64,000 bases of DNA from Bryum argenteum (Eukaryota > Streptophyta > Bryopsida > Bryales > Bryaceae): NCBI GenBank assembly GCA_037043015.1, contig CM073323.1, forward strand, positions 22,348,758 to 22,412,757. The letters are read 5' to 3'. Shown here piece after piece: positions 25,370 through 38,814 of this stretch. The notes beneath the pieces are model-generated. The model was not told the origin of the DNA, ran no database searches, and worked only from the letters and a program-made list of their open reading frames with translations. Positions within the stretch are counted from its first letter, which is position 1. The number at the start of each line of letters is the position of its first letter. A program made the translations under genes and the position numbers.

Positions 25370-25399
25370 GAAAGGCGAGGAGATCTGCAGTAGCGAAAG

Positions 25400-28300
25400 A
25401 TGGCGTTAGAGGTGACGCAAATATTGTTGAATGCTCAGTCGCCAGATGGAAGCGTGCGGAAGGTTGCGGAAGATAGTCTGAAGCAGTTCCAAGAGCAGAA
25501 TCTTGCCTCTTTTTTGGTGTCTCTGTCTCACGAGCTTGCCAACAATGACAAGCCGCCGGAGAGTCGCAGACTTGCTGGATTGATCCTAAAAAACTCGTTG
25601 GATGCCAAGGAAAGTGTACGGAAGCAAGAGCTTGCGACGCGATGGGTGGCGTTGGATCCTACCGTGAAAGGGCAAATCAAGACGGCTCTTTCTCAGACTT
25701 TGTCTTCGATGGTGGCGGATGCCCGTCACACGTCTGCACAAGTTATTGCCAAGATTGCTGCTATCGAACTGCCGCAAGGCGAGTGGCCCGAACTTGTAGG
25801 ATCCTTGTTGGCTAACATGGGAGGCCCCCAATTAGAGCAGCCGTCCCATTTGAAACAAGCAACGTTAGAAGCGCTTGGATATGTGTGTGAAGAGGTTTCG
25901 TCTGAGATTCTCGCTCAAGAGCAAGTGAATTCCATCTTGACTGCCGTTGTTCAGGGCATGAACTCGTCGGAGACAAGCAATGATGTGAGACTGGCTGCTA
26001 CTCATGCTCTGTATAATGCCCTAGACTTCGCACAAACTAACTTCGATAATGATATGGAGCGCGACTACATTATGCGGGTGGTCTGTGAGGCCACTCTGTC
26101 GCCAGATGTCCGAGTTCGTCAAGCTGCCTTCGAATGCCTAGTCTCCATTGGCTCCACATACTACGATAAGCTTTCCCCCTACATGCCTGACATTTTCACG
26201 ATTACCTCCAAAGCCGTGAAGGAAGACGAGGAGCCTGTTGCACTTCAAGCCATCGAGTTCTGGAGCTCTATCTGTGATGAGGAGATCGAGATTTTAGAGG
26301 ATTACCAAGGTGAATTCTCTGGTGATTCAGAGGTTCCTTGCTTCAACTTCATCAAGCAGGCCTTGCCTGCCCTCGTCCCGATGTTGCTCGATACCTTGAC
26401 GAAGCAGGAGGAAGATCAAGAGCTGGAGGAAGGGGCCTGGAACTTGTCCATGGCTGGTGGAACATGTCTTGGTCTTGTGGCTCGTGCTGTTGGGGATGAT
26501 GTTGTGCCTCTTGTCATGCCATTTGTGCAAGGGAATGTGTCGAAGCCCGACTGGAGATGTCGTGAGGCTGCTACCTACGCTTTTGGATCCATTCTGGAGG
26601 GTCCTTCGTTGGATAAGCTGACCCCTCTCGTCCATGTTGCTCTTACCTTCATGTTGCAAGCAATGAAGGACGAGAACAACCATGTGAAGGATACTACGGC
26701 TTGGACACTTGGAAGGATCTTCGAGTTTCTCCATGGACCATCTCTGGAAGCCCCTGTTATCAATCAGACCAATTTGCCCATCATTCTTGCTGTCCTCTTG
26801 GAGGCCATCAAGGATACGCCGAACGTTGCTGAGAAGGTTTGCGGGGCTATCTATTTCTTGGCACAGGGGTATGAAGAAGGTGGTCAGTCATCATCTCCTC
26901 TATCTCCCTTCTTCCAGAGCATCGTGCAAGCCTTGTTGGCGACCACGGAGAGGGAGGATTCAGGAGACTCTCGTCTACGAACATCGGCATACGAGACTCT
27001 TAACGAAGTTGTGAGAATCTCAACGGAGGACACCGCACCGATCGTCATGCAGCTGGTGCCCGTCATTATGCAGAAACTCAATGTCACTTTGGAGATGGCC
27101 GTGCTGTCTTCCGATGACCGAGAGAAGCAGAGTGAATTGCAGGCCCTCCTGTGTGGTGTTCTGCAGGTAAGTGACGACATCATTGGCTCTCTTGCACTGC
27201 TAATTGTTTGATCTCAAGCTAGCTCTCTCGTCGTGTCGTTCATTTCTTTGCTGGTGTGCAGACCCTGCTTTTTAGATTAGTCTTGCTGTATTTTTGATTT
27301 TATAGCTCATGTCGTTAATGAGCATACTTCAGTCAATCTACTTCTTGGTATGTTGGCTACTCTAGTCTAACATTGTGCTGTCTTTATTAACGATTGGTTG
27401 TGGCTGCTTCATGTTTTTCGAGCACACGTTAAGATAAATTTGTCTCGATTGTGCAGGTCATTATCCAGAAGTTAGGTGCATCGGAGGGAACGAAGTACGG
27501 TGTGGTGCAGTACGCCGACAATATGATGGGTCTTTTCCTTCGTGTCTTCGCGTGCCGCAGTGCAACTGTCCACGAGGAAGCCATGCTTGCAATCGGAGCC
27601 TTGGCATACGCAACGGGTGCTGGCTTTGAGAAGTACATGAGCGAATTTTACCGGTACTTGGAAATGGGTCTCCAGAACTTTGAAGAATATCAGGTATTTA
27701 AGTATTGCACGTTACATGTCATTCGTTGCCTTTCACTGGTGGCAAGTGTATTCAGATCTGCCACACGAATCGGTTTCTTTTCCTTCTCATCTCGTTACAT
27801 ATAACTGTGACTTCTCATTTCGTTTCATATAACTGTGATGGTCCATATTCGCTTTTCTATGACTAATTCGGGATGAGTTTGTACAGGTATGTGCGGTGAC
27901 AGTTGGAGTAGTCGGTGATATTTGCCGGGCATTGGATGAGGCGGTGCTGCCTTACTGCGACGGTATCATGACCCAGCTTTTGAAGGACTTGTCGAGCAAC
28001 CAGTTGCACCGATCAGTGAAGCCACCCATTTTCTCTTGTTTTGGAGATATTGCTCTCGCAATCGGAGAGCACTTCGAGAAGTATTTGATTTATGCCATGC
28101 CCATGCTCCAAGGAGCCGCTGAGCTTTCTGCCCAGCCTTCAGTAGGTGACGACGAGATGATTGACTACAACAACCAGCTCCGAAGTGGAATCTTTGAGGC
28201 TTACTCTGGTATCTTCCAAGGATTCAAGTCGAACAAGGCAGACCTAATGGCACCTTATGCCGCACACATTCTGCAGTTTATTGAGAACGTGTACCAGGAC

Positions 28301-28609
28301 AAGGACAGGTATGATACTGTCTTACCACTAACTGATTTGACCTGCCTACATTATTTCTGCAAGTTCCATAGGGGATGCTAATCATTTATGCTTTCATTGG
28401 AATGATGCAGGGACGATGTGGTGACCAAGGCGGCAATTGGAGTGATGGGTGATTTGGCTGATACGCTGGGAGCGGGCGCAGCAGCTCTATTCAAGCGGAC
28501 GGTGTTCTTCAAGGACTTCCTGGATGAATGCACATCTGTAGATGACCAGCAGCTAAAGGAGACAGCAGAGTGGGCTCAGGGCACGATTGCACGTATTGTA
28601 TCTGGATGA
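25400..28609 (+). CDS. KPNB1: Importin subunit beta-1, nuclear import receptor (4 coding exons, 874 aa)
   Basis: HEAT-repeat nuclear transport receptor. It binds importin alpha or cargo in the cytoplasm, carries it through the pore and releases it on Ran-GTP. Coding exons: 25400-27166, 27457-27693, 27887-28308, 28411-28609, all GT/AG with the frame preserved. The N-terminus (MALEVTQILLNAQSPDG) and the importin-beta N-terminal domain (about residues 20-100, with ESRRLAGLILKNSLDAK) are clear. HEAT repeats run the full length. The acidic loop region around IEILEDYQGEFSGDSE and the C-terminal block ELKETAEW-like (LKETAEWAQGTIARIV) are intact. Length agrees with Arabidopsis KPNB1 (870 aa). The first exon is exceptionally long (589 codons) and the last three are short. 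No damage is seen. Confidence 0.97.
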
Positions 28610-29300
28610 GAGAGATGAGATTCTTCAGCGAACGGGCTCCTACATCAGAGGTCGACCGAATTCCAGTTGTTCTATATATGATTGATTGAGTTTCCATTAT
28701 TGCACTCGTGATTAGAATTTTAGTGGGGGGCATTTTGCATGATAGGCCTTTAAAGGTTGTGTCTATCTGTTTACATACACAGGAGGCTCGAACAATCTGT
28801 TCGTGTCATTTAAATTTCTCTCTCCGCCCAGGTACCTGTGCTCGTCTCTGAGGATTTTATGTCCATTAGATTACTTTGTTAAGTACCAATTAGTAACAAT
28901 GTTTGTTCTGGTCGAGAATCCAGCAGCAGCTTTAGACACTAGTTCTAAGTTTTTTGCACAGGTAGAGGCAGGAGCAGTTTTGATTACTGTCTGTTTGATT
29001 TATAGTTTCATCATCGTAAAGCTGATGCTTGCTATATAGCAATGCTCCTTACCTTACTGGATGATGATCACATTAGCAATGACTCTTGGACATGCTCGTG
29101 ACTGCTCCTGATATCTACTTTTGTGGCTCAGTTATCTCCCTACCTAGGTGCAGGTACTATATGATCTTTACCCCTGATTTTTAAGGGGTTTTCATGTATG
29201 AAATGTGAATGTGATTTTGTTCATATCCTCTGTGTCCCACTGAACTGCAGATTCTCTTTCCTTAGCCGAGTACCCCTTCATTGTCCGCTATTGATATTTG
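28610..29300 (+). other. 3' UTR and downstream flank of the importin beta gene
   Basis: After the stop at 28607-28609 the sequence is T-rich and non-coding, as expected of a plant 3' UTR. I cannot place the polyadenylation site. Short frames here have no motif. Confidence 0.4.
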
Positions 29301-32300
29301 TGCACTGTTCGTAGTTTAGCTACTGCGAACAGAATGGAACATGTCGCAGGAAATTTGTATCAGGGCGGACGCTTTGAAAGCATAACAGTGGAACAAGTAG
29401 AACTGTGATACGTGAAATAGATCATATTGTGTAGATGCTTCAGAAGTACGTTGGTAGGAAGGTACGCTTATGTCTAATGATTCATATGAAACAGGGAACG
29501 CAATACTGTATGTAGATGGTTTATTAGTACATTTGCAAATACACTTGTCATTGTTTTCAAGATAGACAAGGCCATAGTGTTTATTTGAACATGTGATACT
29601 TAGATTAATCATCATTGAGATTTGGTTGTAAATTACCCACATGTTGGGAGGGATCAAGATTAGTGGTTTGTCACGCTTCATTCATGAGAGATAATACATG
29701 CCATTCGTACATTAAGGTGTATTGTGGTAGAGCAGCCATAAATGGCGCAGTGCCGAAAATGGAGCCCTAGTACCATGTACACACTGCAAAGATTTCACTT
29801 TAGGGCACCATTTCAAGAACACCTATATTTCCATCTTTAAAAATTCATTACTTACTGTAGAAGAGTCGAAAAATTATGATTCCACTTGCTCTAGTTTTCT
29901 ACTAATTTTCCCCACGCACAAAAATTGCTTGCGTTGGCAACATTCCTGTAGATTTTTTGTGCTGAAAATTGCGCCATTATAGGACACCTTACCATACACC
30001 AACGCTATCAATATTGGCTCATTGTACCCAATTATCATGGGAGTACAAATTATCTTCTAGGTACTTGCTCAGAACATTCAAAAGTGCGCCATTTTGGGAA
30101 CACCTACAAATTCAACTACAAAACTTCATAACAGATTCAAGAAGGGTCCGAATTTAACAAATTCAAGAAGGGTCCGATTTTTTTTCACATGGATAACCTA
30201 ACTTTAGAATTTCCAGGGTGAAATCTGTGACATTCTTCAGCATCTTACCTTAACATGGGCTTTGAAAATCCTCTTCTACTAATCTAAAGTAGCGTACTTT
30301 GAATGTACTTAGATTGTATCTAAATCCAATCCTCAACAATTCACGAATACCTCAATTATAAAATGCGTTATGTTTTGCAATTTATCACACTATTCTAAAA
30401 AGTAAAACTAAAGTTCTCGGTATGTGTGATGTTGTGTACTTGCACTTATATTTTGCAAAGTTTTTTTTCTCATTAATTGTTAAGCAATACAAGAAGAAAA
30501 TTCATCAATGATACATATTCAACCTATACATGTAAGTCCATTCACCCAATTGTTTCCCAAAGTGAAGTTGTGAGTGCACTAAGTTGACACATTTCCCATC
30601 ACTAGAAAATAATTCAATATGTACATTTTTTGCATGCTCCGTGGGAAAATTCATGTATAACACTATTCTCCCATGGTTATAGTATCATACAAAACATATC
30701 AAATATGGTAAGTTAAATACTTCATGGACTTTCATAGTCTAGAAGTAGTTAAATACGTCATCTACCTTTTTATCTCTATTTTTGCAACACTCAAGCAGAC
30801 TCCATGTAGTCTCCCGGTATTGCTTAAGCTTGAATTCTAATAGTAAAACGTACCCACGCACATAAGATGAAAGGATCAAACCCTAAAAATCAACAACTTT
30901 TTAACTATCTTAAGGGAACAATCTAAACCCCTAACTATCCTTGTAGACTAATATGGTCATTTGTCATTTTAGGCAGCCGAGGTCTTTGGGTTAAATTCAT
31001 AATTGTGACTAAGATTTTTACACAGTGTTCTATATACTACAACATGCTTGTGCAACAAATTGGAAAGTCAAATTCCAATTTTGAACTTTTTTAACGCAAA
31101 ATTTAGTTTTGACACCCAATGCGGGCAGAAATTAAATTTTTATTTTGGAGATTTTTAAATTTTTTTTTAATAGAAATATGTTCATAACCAAATTACTATT
31201 TGAGTTCCAAAGGGTCCTAAGTCAAAAAATCTACCAATTCTACAAGGGCAGCCTCCAAAGTTTTTCAGAGCAAGCTTCAAAGTTTTTAGGAATCTCAGTA
31301 AAAACTTTTGCACAAACTTTGGGTGCTATGATCTTGTAAATGATAAACATCCAACGGTGAATTTTTGGACGAGTGACCAAAAATAGGCTTGATTATAAGA
31401 TCTTACAGATGGAAATCTAAAAAAAGATTAAAAATTAGCTTCACACTCCCAGGAGTCCGTAAAGGTAGAAAGTCGCGGTTTTGAGGTTTGAAGCTCCAAA
31501 AACACACAAGGAAATTTAAGGGTTAACTTTGTTGCCATATACGATAAGCTTCTTTATTACACAAGAGTGTCTTGTGTTCAAATTTTGGAATATGAGTCAC
31601 TAAAGCTTCAGACAGAAGGAAGGACAATCCTAACTCCAAAAAGTGTTGCCACATAGGGGACCATTTTATTTTATCATTCATGAAAAAGTTCACCACCAAT
31701 GTTTTCTTCACCTAATGTAAATACCCACCAATTAAGAGTTGCATTTTCAACCAATCACAATTAAGGAACTGCATTTTTTTTATGCCCAGTAGACTTCTCT
31801 ACTATAGTGTAAACCGGCCCTAAGACCCATTATGTCATTAAGTGCAAGCAAAGTACTAAATCTAAGAATTAATTACAAATTTAGCTAACAACATGGTCAT
31901 TATGTTGTTGTGACATTGCGACAAGAACCATTACAAAATTAACAATTTCACAATAAGAAACACATACAATTCTCAATAGGAAACACCATAACTTCAATAG
32001 TGCAATAGACGTATTTCGGCCATGGTGACAGATTCCAGACCTTGAACAACTTCTAGGAACCTAACCGTGTGACTAACTCCACAGCTAAAACAACCACAAC
32101 TATGCGCAAATTCAAAACTCCTGAAAAATAAACTATCTATAGTTTTTCTTGGGGGGGGGGGGGCACACAGAAAAAGTGCAGCTAGCTATAGCTAGCTAAA
32201 GTTGTAGCCATATTGTATGACAATGATGTGCCAAAAACTATCAATGGTATTAACACTTACCCACGTGATTAGGTATCTATAAGAGTTGTGTTTGGTATAC

Positions 32301-32857
32301 TTCTCATTGCATGCATTTTCCTTTTTATTCCTACATTACTAATTTTCATAATGCAAGACATTCTCGAGGAATTCTGAACTTGATTCTCTTACGGGTATTA
32401 GGCGAAGCAATGCATCAAACGCCATATTGAAGCAAACATTTTGAAAGCCAAACTAAAACAAGGAATCTAGTGTTCAGCTATTACAAAAAATAACCAACGA
32501 TTTCTGCATCAAACATAAGTTCTTTAGCTAATTAGCAAGCTAAAGTTGTATTCAGAATGCACTTCTCAATTTGATAGCTAGCTTTAGCTATTTCCTCATG
32601 ACCACATTAAAAAATCTAGCTAGCAATAGCTCTTTAATATAGTAGATGCAAAGAAAAAACACCTAGCTTTAGCTGGATTGACAACTGTACAAGATTTGAA
32701 AACTTCTTTTTCAAGAAGATTTATTTATTTATTATTATATATATATATTTTTTTTGAAAACCCCTATCTTTCACGATAGTCAAACAACAATTAGTTGGCC
32801 TAATTATCACCCATGTCCCCTCAAGTCTAATGGTGTATTATGCCACGGTACTCCTTA
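29300..32857. other. Gene-free AT-rich stretch
   Basis: No gene is seen. From about 30900 to 31526 there is a degenerate member of the same family as the TTAA element at 39565-40520. Its right end (GGAAATTTAAGGG then TTAA at 31523-31526) is clear and its left end is eroded. A G run occurs at about 32150-32162. TAGCTAGC/TAGCTTTAGC words are repeated between 32170 and 32690 and may be an old MITE, but its ends cannot be fixed. Confidence 0.5.
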
Positions 32858-32888
32858 CACTATAAGAAAACCCTGATTTTTCTAATGT

Positions 32889-33880
32889 CTAAATATGACG
32901 CAAAGACATCAAAAGTTCAGACAGTGCACTAGTGTCTCCTTCTCCTGAGCCCCCTCCTCCTTCTCCAACCTCCATGGACGTGTCTTCTTTTTTGTTCGTC
33001 GTAGCTCTTATACTAAGATCTTGCCCAATCGTGCACTCAGACACGCCCAATGTGCCATGGTTAGGAGATGATGGCAACACCTTATTCGTAGTGGTTGTTA
33101 GCGTAGTAGTAACCTGCAATAACAAAACGCACTGCAAGTTAGCCCATTTGACATGTTTTTGTCGACATCCTCTTAGACATCCCTTAAGACATCTTTGTAG
33201 ACATCTTATCGTAAACTGATCATATAGAGATTCTCTTAGTGGAAAATGCAGCATTTGTGTTGATATTATTTTTGAAGAGAATAAGTATTCCAAAGTAACC
33301 TACAATAACACGGGTGTTACACGTACTGGAAAGTCTCTATAAGGTTGCAAGGTTGAGAAAGTCTGGAAGTCCAAAAGCTTGCGGATCATTGTTTCCAAGC
33401 GCTGATAAGGGTCTTCAATCTTGGCCTCCAAGAGCGTGGTAAAGGCATCAATCTTGGCCTCTAAACGCTTGATTAAAGCCTCCATGTTTTGCTCCACTTG
33501 TAGCTTGTTTTTATATCTCTCCACATTGTCACCATCGTCATCGATGTCCCTACCCTCTTGCTTTATATTGTACCACATCTCCATCTCCTCATCAATATGT
33601 GATTCCTACATCACCGGTCAAGTTGGCAACACTGCCATATAGTATTCACAGAATTGTACGCACAGTTTTTAACAAAAACAACAAAGATTACATTTGCACA
33701 GATGTCTAAAGATGTCCCCAACAACTTTGAAGATGCTTACCACCTCCATACCGCCGCCTTCCTGAGCGCCAGAGGCCTTGGTCGATTGCTGCCCTTCCCC
33801 TTTGAAACATTTGTCATTCTCTCAAATTGCACCTTGGCCTCTAAGGTCCTCTTTTTCACGAGCTTGTTCTATTGCTGAAC
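32889..33880 (-). CDS. CACTA-encoded coiled-coil protein, TNPA-like by position (partial model)
   Basis: Two 3' exons join cleanly in phase 0: 33605-33327 and 33113-32889 (stop at 32889-32891). A donor at 33741/33740 suggests an upstream exon, but its frame and start are not resolved, and more exons may reach about 34450. The product is acidic, then helical. MEALIKRLEAKIDAF and LLEAKIEDPYQRLE-like heptads suggest a coiled coil. It ends in a Gly/Glu-rich tail and SELLMSLRHI. It lies next to one terminus, where TNPA sits in En/Spm, and on the same strand as the larger coding remnant, consistent with one direction of transcription from the 42700 end. Similarity to TNPA was not tested; function is inferred from location only. 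Confidence 0.4.
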
Positions 33881-35245
33881 CGTCACCTCTGATGGTTTCT
33901 CATGGCCTACATTGATATGCTAGTTCAGTGTATAGCATCCATTCGTTAACATCTTATTCACCTTTGTAGCGATGTATGCTCAATCCTCTTCGTCCCTCAC
34001 ACCGTCCCCTCTCACATCCCATCCTATAAAACGTATTTCAATCAACGTTGTGATACATCTCTACAGACATCTTTATAGAAATCCTCTAAGGCATCCCTGC
34101 ACACATCTTTGTAGACATCTCCTAAGACATCCCAGAAAACAATCCCGTAGACATCCTCTAAGACATCCAACCAGACATCCTCCAAGACATTCCTGCAGAC
34201 ATCCTCCAAGACATTCCTGCCAGATAGCCCACAAGATATCTTTTTAGACTGAAGACTATAAACCCCTTCAACAAAAGCACAATTCTCTTACCTCCTGCCA
34301 AGCGATTGAAGAATCTCTCCTTCATCGCGTGAGTCTGTTCTTTGGAGTTGTAGTTTGGATCTAAACTTTGACATCAAGCGCAAATCTTCCTCGGATGCTT
34401 TCTTCAAGTTTCCATAAGAATGGCCCTTCTTGTCCACGATCAAGACTTTCTTCACTGCTTTCTTCTTCGATTGTCATGCTAATCCACGATACAAAGGGAA
34501 GGTGAAGAATCGCAAATTGACGGAAGCAGACAATTCCAAAACCAAAAACAAATACAGTCGACGGGGATCGCAGCTCACATGTTTAAGAAGGGAGAGAGCG
34601 GTCTCATCAGCAAAATTGAGCTGTAGAAGCGGAGCGGTGAAGCGCTTGGAGGAGGGAAGGTGACCCGACACGAGACGTCTTCAAAGTCCAGAGGTGCGAG
34701 ACAATGCAGGAAAGGCGGTGGCCTTAAAGGCACGGTCCGCGGTCACCTATCACCGTTATCTCCGCTCTATCACTGTGCGGGCCCTATGGCCGTGCAATTT
34801 CTCCAACCTCTGAACCACTGGTCAATTGGCGGAAGTAGTGAAAATCTTGCATTTATGCCTAGATCCAACTTCCTGCCCTTTTGAAGGCATCAATCCCAAG
34901 ACCTCGTACGGTCTAATCCCAAGACCTCGTACGGTCTAATCCCAAGAACGAAGTGAAGGTCTATATTGCATATGGAGGAAGTGACAAAATTTTAAGTGAA
35001 ATGTTCTAGTTCCCTTCATGCTATGGTATGCACTAAGGCACGATTATTGAGGACCTTCCTTGCATGAAAAGTGGGAGTTGTAGTGTATGACAATTGGCTT
35101 AACTGTTTGACGATATGCGCAGTCGATGCTAAGTAGTTTGGACACGTGGATTAGGGTTGCTTATAATTTATTCCTGCTGTTATTTTTGACATCTAAACAC
35201 AATGTTAGACATCTACGTAGACATCCCAAGAGACATCTGCAGGTG
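33165..35245. repeat. Left subterminal AGACATC repeat clusters of the CACTA element
   Basis: Clusters of the word AGACATC with about 13-20 bp spacing occur at 33165-33215, 34055-34240 and 35185-35245; the middle one holds about 14 exact or one-mismatch copies. A typical unit is AGACATCCTCTA followed by the next AGACATC. Similar words, in both orientations, appear near the other end (about 40880-41000 and 42495-42680). In En/Spm such motifs are binding sites for the element's own TNPA protein; that role is inferred here. The repeats are too short and irregular for a CRISPR. Confidence 0.75.
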
Positions 35246-35477
35246 AAGAAGTTATTTCATACTTTACTTTGGCACAAGTTAAGCATCATAGGAAGTGTTC
35301 GAAACATTAGTTTGGGTGACATAGAACAACCAAGTTTGGAGTTTAGAATGAAATAGGAATGTTTTTCTTTCATTGTATGAAGAATTACTGTTTGAACATA
35401 AGACAAAGTTCTGTATAGGGTCTTGTAGCATCCTCCAACGGATCTACATGGTGTTGGACAGTTGAGCATGTTTCGAT

Positions 35478-35795
35478 GTGGAATCCGTAAAAGAGTGTGA
35501 TCATCCATACGAGCCGTATCCATTCGAGGACTATGATGTTCTACATGCTCCATACTTGGAGTGCCGAGCGCTAAAACATACTGAGCACATGTTTTCTCTT
35601 CACCAAGATTTGTTTAAAACGGCAACTTTCTTGGCGGACACTGTGGATAATGTCTACTACATGAACATGTATAAATTGTCATGGTTTCATGACAATTGTT
35701 ATCCTTTTAATACTTACGAGTACAACTACAAGCAATGGTTGTATGAAAATGTATTTATTGCCATGATAAACGAATACTATGTAGTGTATGCATAA
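35478..35795 (+). other. Unrecognised open stretch inside the CACTA element (105 codons)
   Basis: A frame of about 105 codons that begins at GTG, not ATG, and is rich in Tyr, His and Asp (for example HPYEPYPFEDYDVLHAPY). Its composition is more protein-like than its neighbours. It runs opposite to the other coding regions of the element. It may be the last exon of a captured or transposon gene, or a chance frame. No family is recognised. Confidence 0.2.
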
Positions 35796-37833
35796 ATGCA
35801 ATGTTACGCTTTATAGTCCTTAGAAATACAAATTTACATTGAGGGGACCGTTTAATGATGATAGGTGTACAATTTGTACATGAGATTAATATTTACAATT
35901 GCATGTTCATGTTCTATGTATGGTTAAGTGACTCTTTTATGTATTGCACTAAGTACTTTTAAAATGAATATTTAATTATTATTAACAGTGTATGCATGCC
36001 CATGTACAATTGTATAGGTACGATAAGTGTAGATATATTCTACCCTCACGTATGGAGGAATTCCTGTAATCATCCATGTATAATGATATGCATGGCTATA
36101 TAGAACATGGAGAATACGTTGTAGTCTTCAATGTGGATAAACCAACTGCGTACGATGTCTCAGGAGATGTCAATACCGATACGATCATAGACGTTTATGC
36201 ATTTAAATAAACATCCTCATACAAATTTTGCAATAAATGATGCCAAATTTGAACAATGCACAGTCATGTACAAGTCATTTCTTTTGAATTCCTTCCGATC
36301 CGTATGATTTCTAATATGGTATAATACATATTTCTTTACTTTGTAGCAAAGTTGCGGCAATGTACAGAGAGCGGCGCGGCCATGGCGCAACAATTCGACC
36401 AATTGCCATTGACCGGCAAACAAAGGAGGCACTTGGATTAATCCCAATTTCATAAACACTATAGATACAAGTTACCTAGATTCATTGCCATGCCCACACG
36501 GATTTTACAGAATCTAACACAAAATGAATGTATTAGTTGTGTGGCTACAAGTTAAATCCTTGGAATACTCTAAAAATCTCTTGAGACCACATTCAACTAT
36601 GAACACTTTTGACATTTGCAACTTGAAGAGTTCAAGATTCTCTTTAAACCAAGGCACATCAATACCTCCTTTGTATGCAGTATAAGCCTAGTATGCACTC
36701 AGCTTCGTATATTGATAAAAAGGGGGAGTGGTCTTTGACGGTTCATCGAAGAGATGCACCAACATGAGCAAAAAGACATGATTCTCATATCGCACTCACA
36801 CCGCTTGAAGTAGAGAATGTAGCAAACTCGGGGAATTCGAAATAAACTTCAAATATATAGCTTGCCCTCAAACCCTGTTGAAGATGATAGAGTAAAATTT
36901 TGTACAGATGTGTCGTTTGAGATTTGGTCGTGAGGCCCTTCCTGTACCGCCACACCAACCAATACACCTGAATACAACTCGTAGCATTTGGCAAATCCGG
37001 ATTGTATGTACCAAAGTATTCCAAAACAACCGGCAACGTGAAACATCCGGCGTCCGGATCTTCGCGAAATGTTAGACTACCAGCTGAATAACAATGAGAA
37101 AATTAGTATACTCTAATATTTTTGGCATAACAAACAAAATTAAAAAAACACCGCATACAGAGATTATTCCATTAGTCTCATTGTATAGCATCTGATGCCT
37201 CTCTAGTGCTACATTGGGCCCAAAATTATCTACAAAGACAGCTCTTTGAAATTTCGGAGACACCTTTACATGCTCACATAAAATGAGTTTATGAAAACCT
37301 TTGAGTTTGCGCCTTCAAATTAAAGATTGCTCAACATCAAATTTGTACCTGATGAAAAAAAGTTGTTTTCACCTCCAGTAAAGTGATGAAGAACCGCATT
37401 CTCACCACTCATTGAATCTGGATCAAGGTTCCCGGAACTCTTCGAAAACAAAACATAAATAAGAAGCCCCCCCTTTCCAATTGGAGACAAATGACTTCTT
37501 GAGCATATTTATTTAGAAATGGCCTCATACTCAATGGATACGGAAGGAACGCCGTTGAAAATCATCAACCCTTGAACACATTGTTGAACACGTCCAAGAT
37601 TGAAATGTCTCCTCCTCACGTATGTCTTTGCCCATTGAGACTCCAAGTCGAGTGAGTTTATACCATATACTTCACTAAAAATATCCACCTCGAGAACATT
37701 GTGATACAGAACTTAGAAAGAAGAGAGACTCTTCGTCTTTGTTTGTAGCAACCAATGTAATACGTGTATTGTTGTGCCATTTGCCCGAAGAGTATGCCGA
37801 TGTTATGAGTGTCACACACTAAAACCCAACAAG

Positions 37834-37993
37834 CACTAGTAGAAAATGGCACTAAAAGTGAGAGCCGTAATGACAAAGTGACAAATATAATAATTTATTT
37901 CGACGCTATTAGAAGCACAATTAAAGCTGACACTTTGTGTCATTTCGGTCAAGTCATTACGGCCGTCACTTTTAGTGCCATTTTCTACTAGTG
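37834..37993. mobile_element. CACTA-type MITE, 160 bp, inserted in the interrupted gene
   Basis: The ends are perfect inverted copies of about 28 bp starting CACTAGTAGAAAATGGCA. The element is flanked by a 3-bp direct repeat, AAG (37831-37833 and 37994-37996), exactly as CACTA elements leave. There is no coding capacity. The high similarity of its arms suggests a fairly recent insertion. Its ends differ from those of the 9.8-kb host element, so it is a separate family. Confidence 0.92.
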
Positions 37994-38814
37994 AAGCGGC
38001 CATAAAATAATATTGACCTTGTGGGCTGTGAATACTCTAAAGTTACCATTAGTATCTACTCCCACAAGTATACCAGAACTACCTTTCTCCTTCCATGTGC
38101 AAAAATAAGAAGCAACAATCTATCGTTGCCCCTCATAGTCGTTACCATGGATTGGAGCTTCTTCTTGTATGTTGTAATAAGATGTTGAGTGTGACTCAAC
38201 GTGTAATTAAAATGCATCGTCATTTTTGTTGAAGACCACATTCCTCTTGTCCTTTAGATGACCTTACAAGTATGGGCCAGGTTGAACTTCGTTCGCTATA
38301 TCCACACATGTCAACCAAGTTTGTTCCGAGTCAATATCTCCGTAAATATGATAAGCCGTAGGAAAATGTGCAGTGAACGAGCCGTTGCTATCTCCAAAAC
38401 CGACTGAAGAAGGACCGAGTAACGCAACTAAAATGCTTCGGCCACTTCTATTGGCTTGAACACGCTCTATGAAAGTCTCCAAAGACGTTTAGGTTGTCCC
38501 TCAAAGCTTTTCTGTCTATGAAGACTTCGGAAACTTTGTAACCTACAATAAATATAACGTAAGTACACATGAAAAGCAATAGTACAATTTGTCAAGCGCT
38601 AGCATGTAGAAAACAACATGTGTATACTTACGGTGTGAGCTGTTCATCCTCCTTTGACCCCAAGTCTATGTGCGCAAAGTGTAAAGCCATGCGGTCCTTA
38701 CCAACATGTAAGCAATCAAAAACCTGAGAAATATGAAATATATGAAATATTGCTTATATATATGAGATATGAAAGCAAAAGATCATGAAACAAAAAACTG
38801 TTACTCACCTAGCC

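Noticed and set aside
26327-27183. Minus-strand frames over importin beta
   Set aside because: They are shadows of a strongly coding exon on the other strand.
29316-29681. 121-codon minus-strand frame
   Set aside because: No domain, AT-rich composition, and no splice partners. It is likely chance.
33165-34240. CRISPR-like array of AGACATC words
   Set aside because: The word is too short and spacing irregular, the genome is eukaryotic, and the location fits CACTA subterminal repeats.
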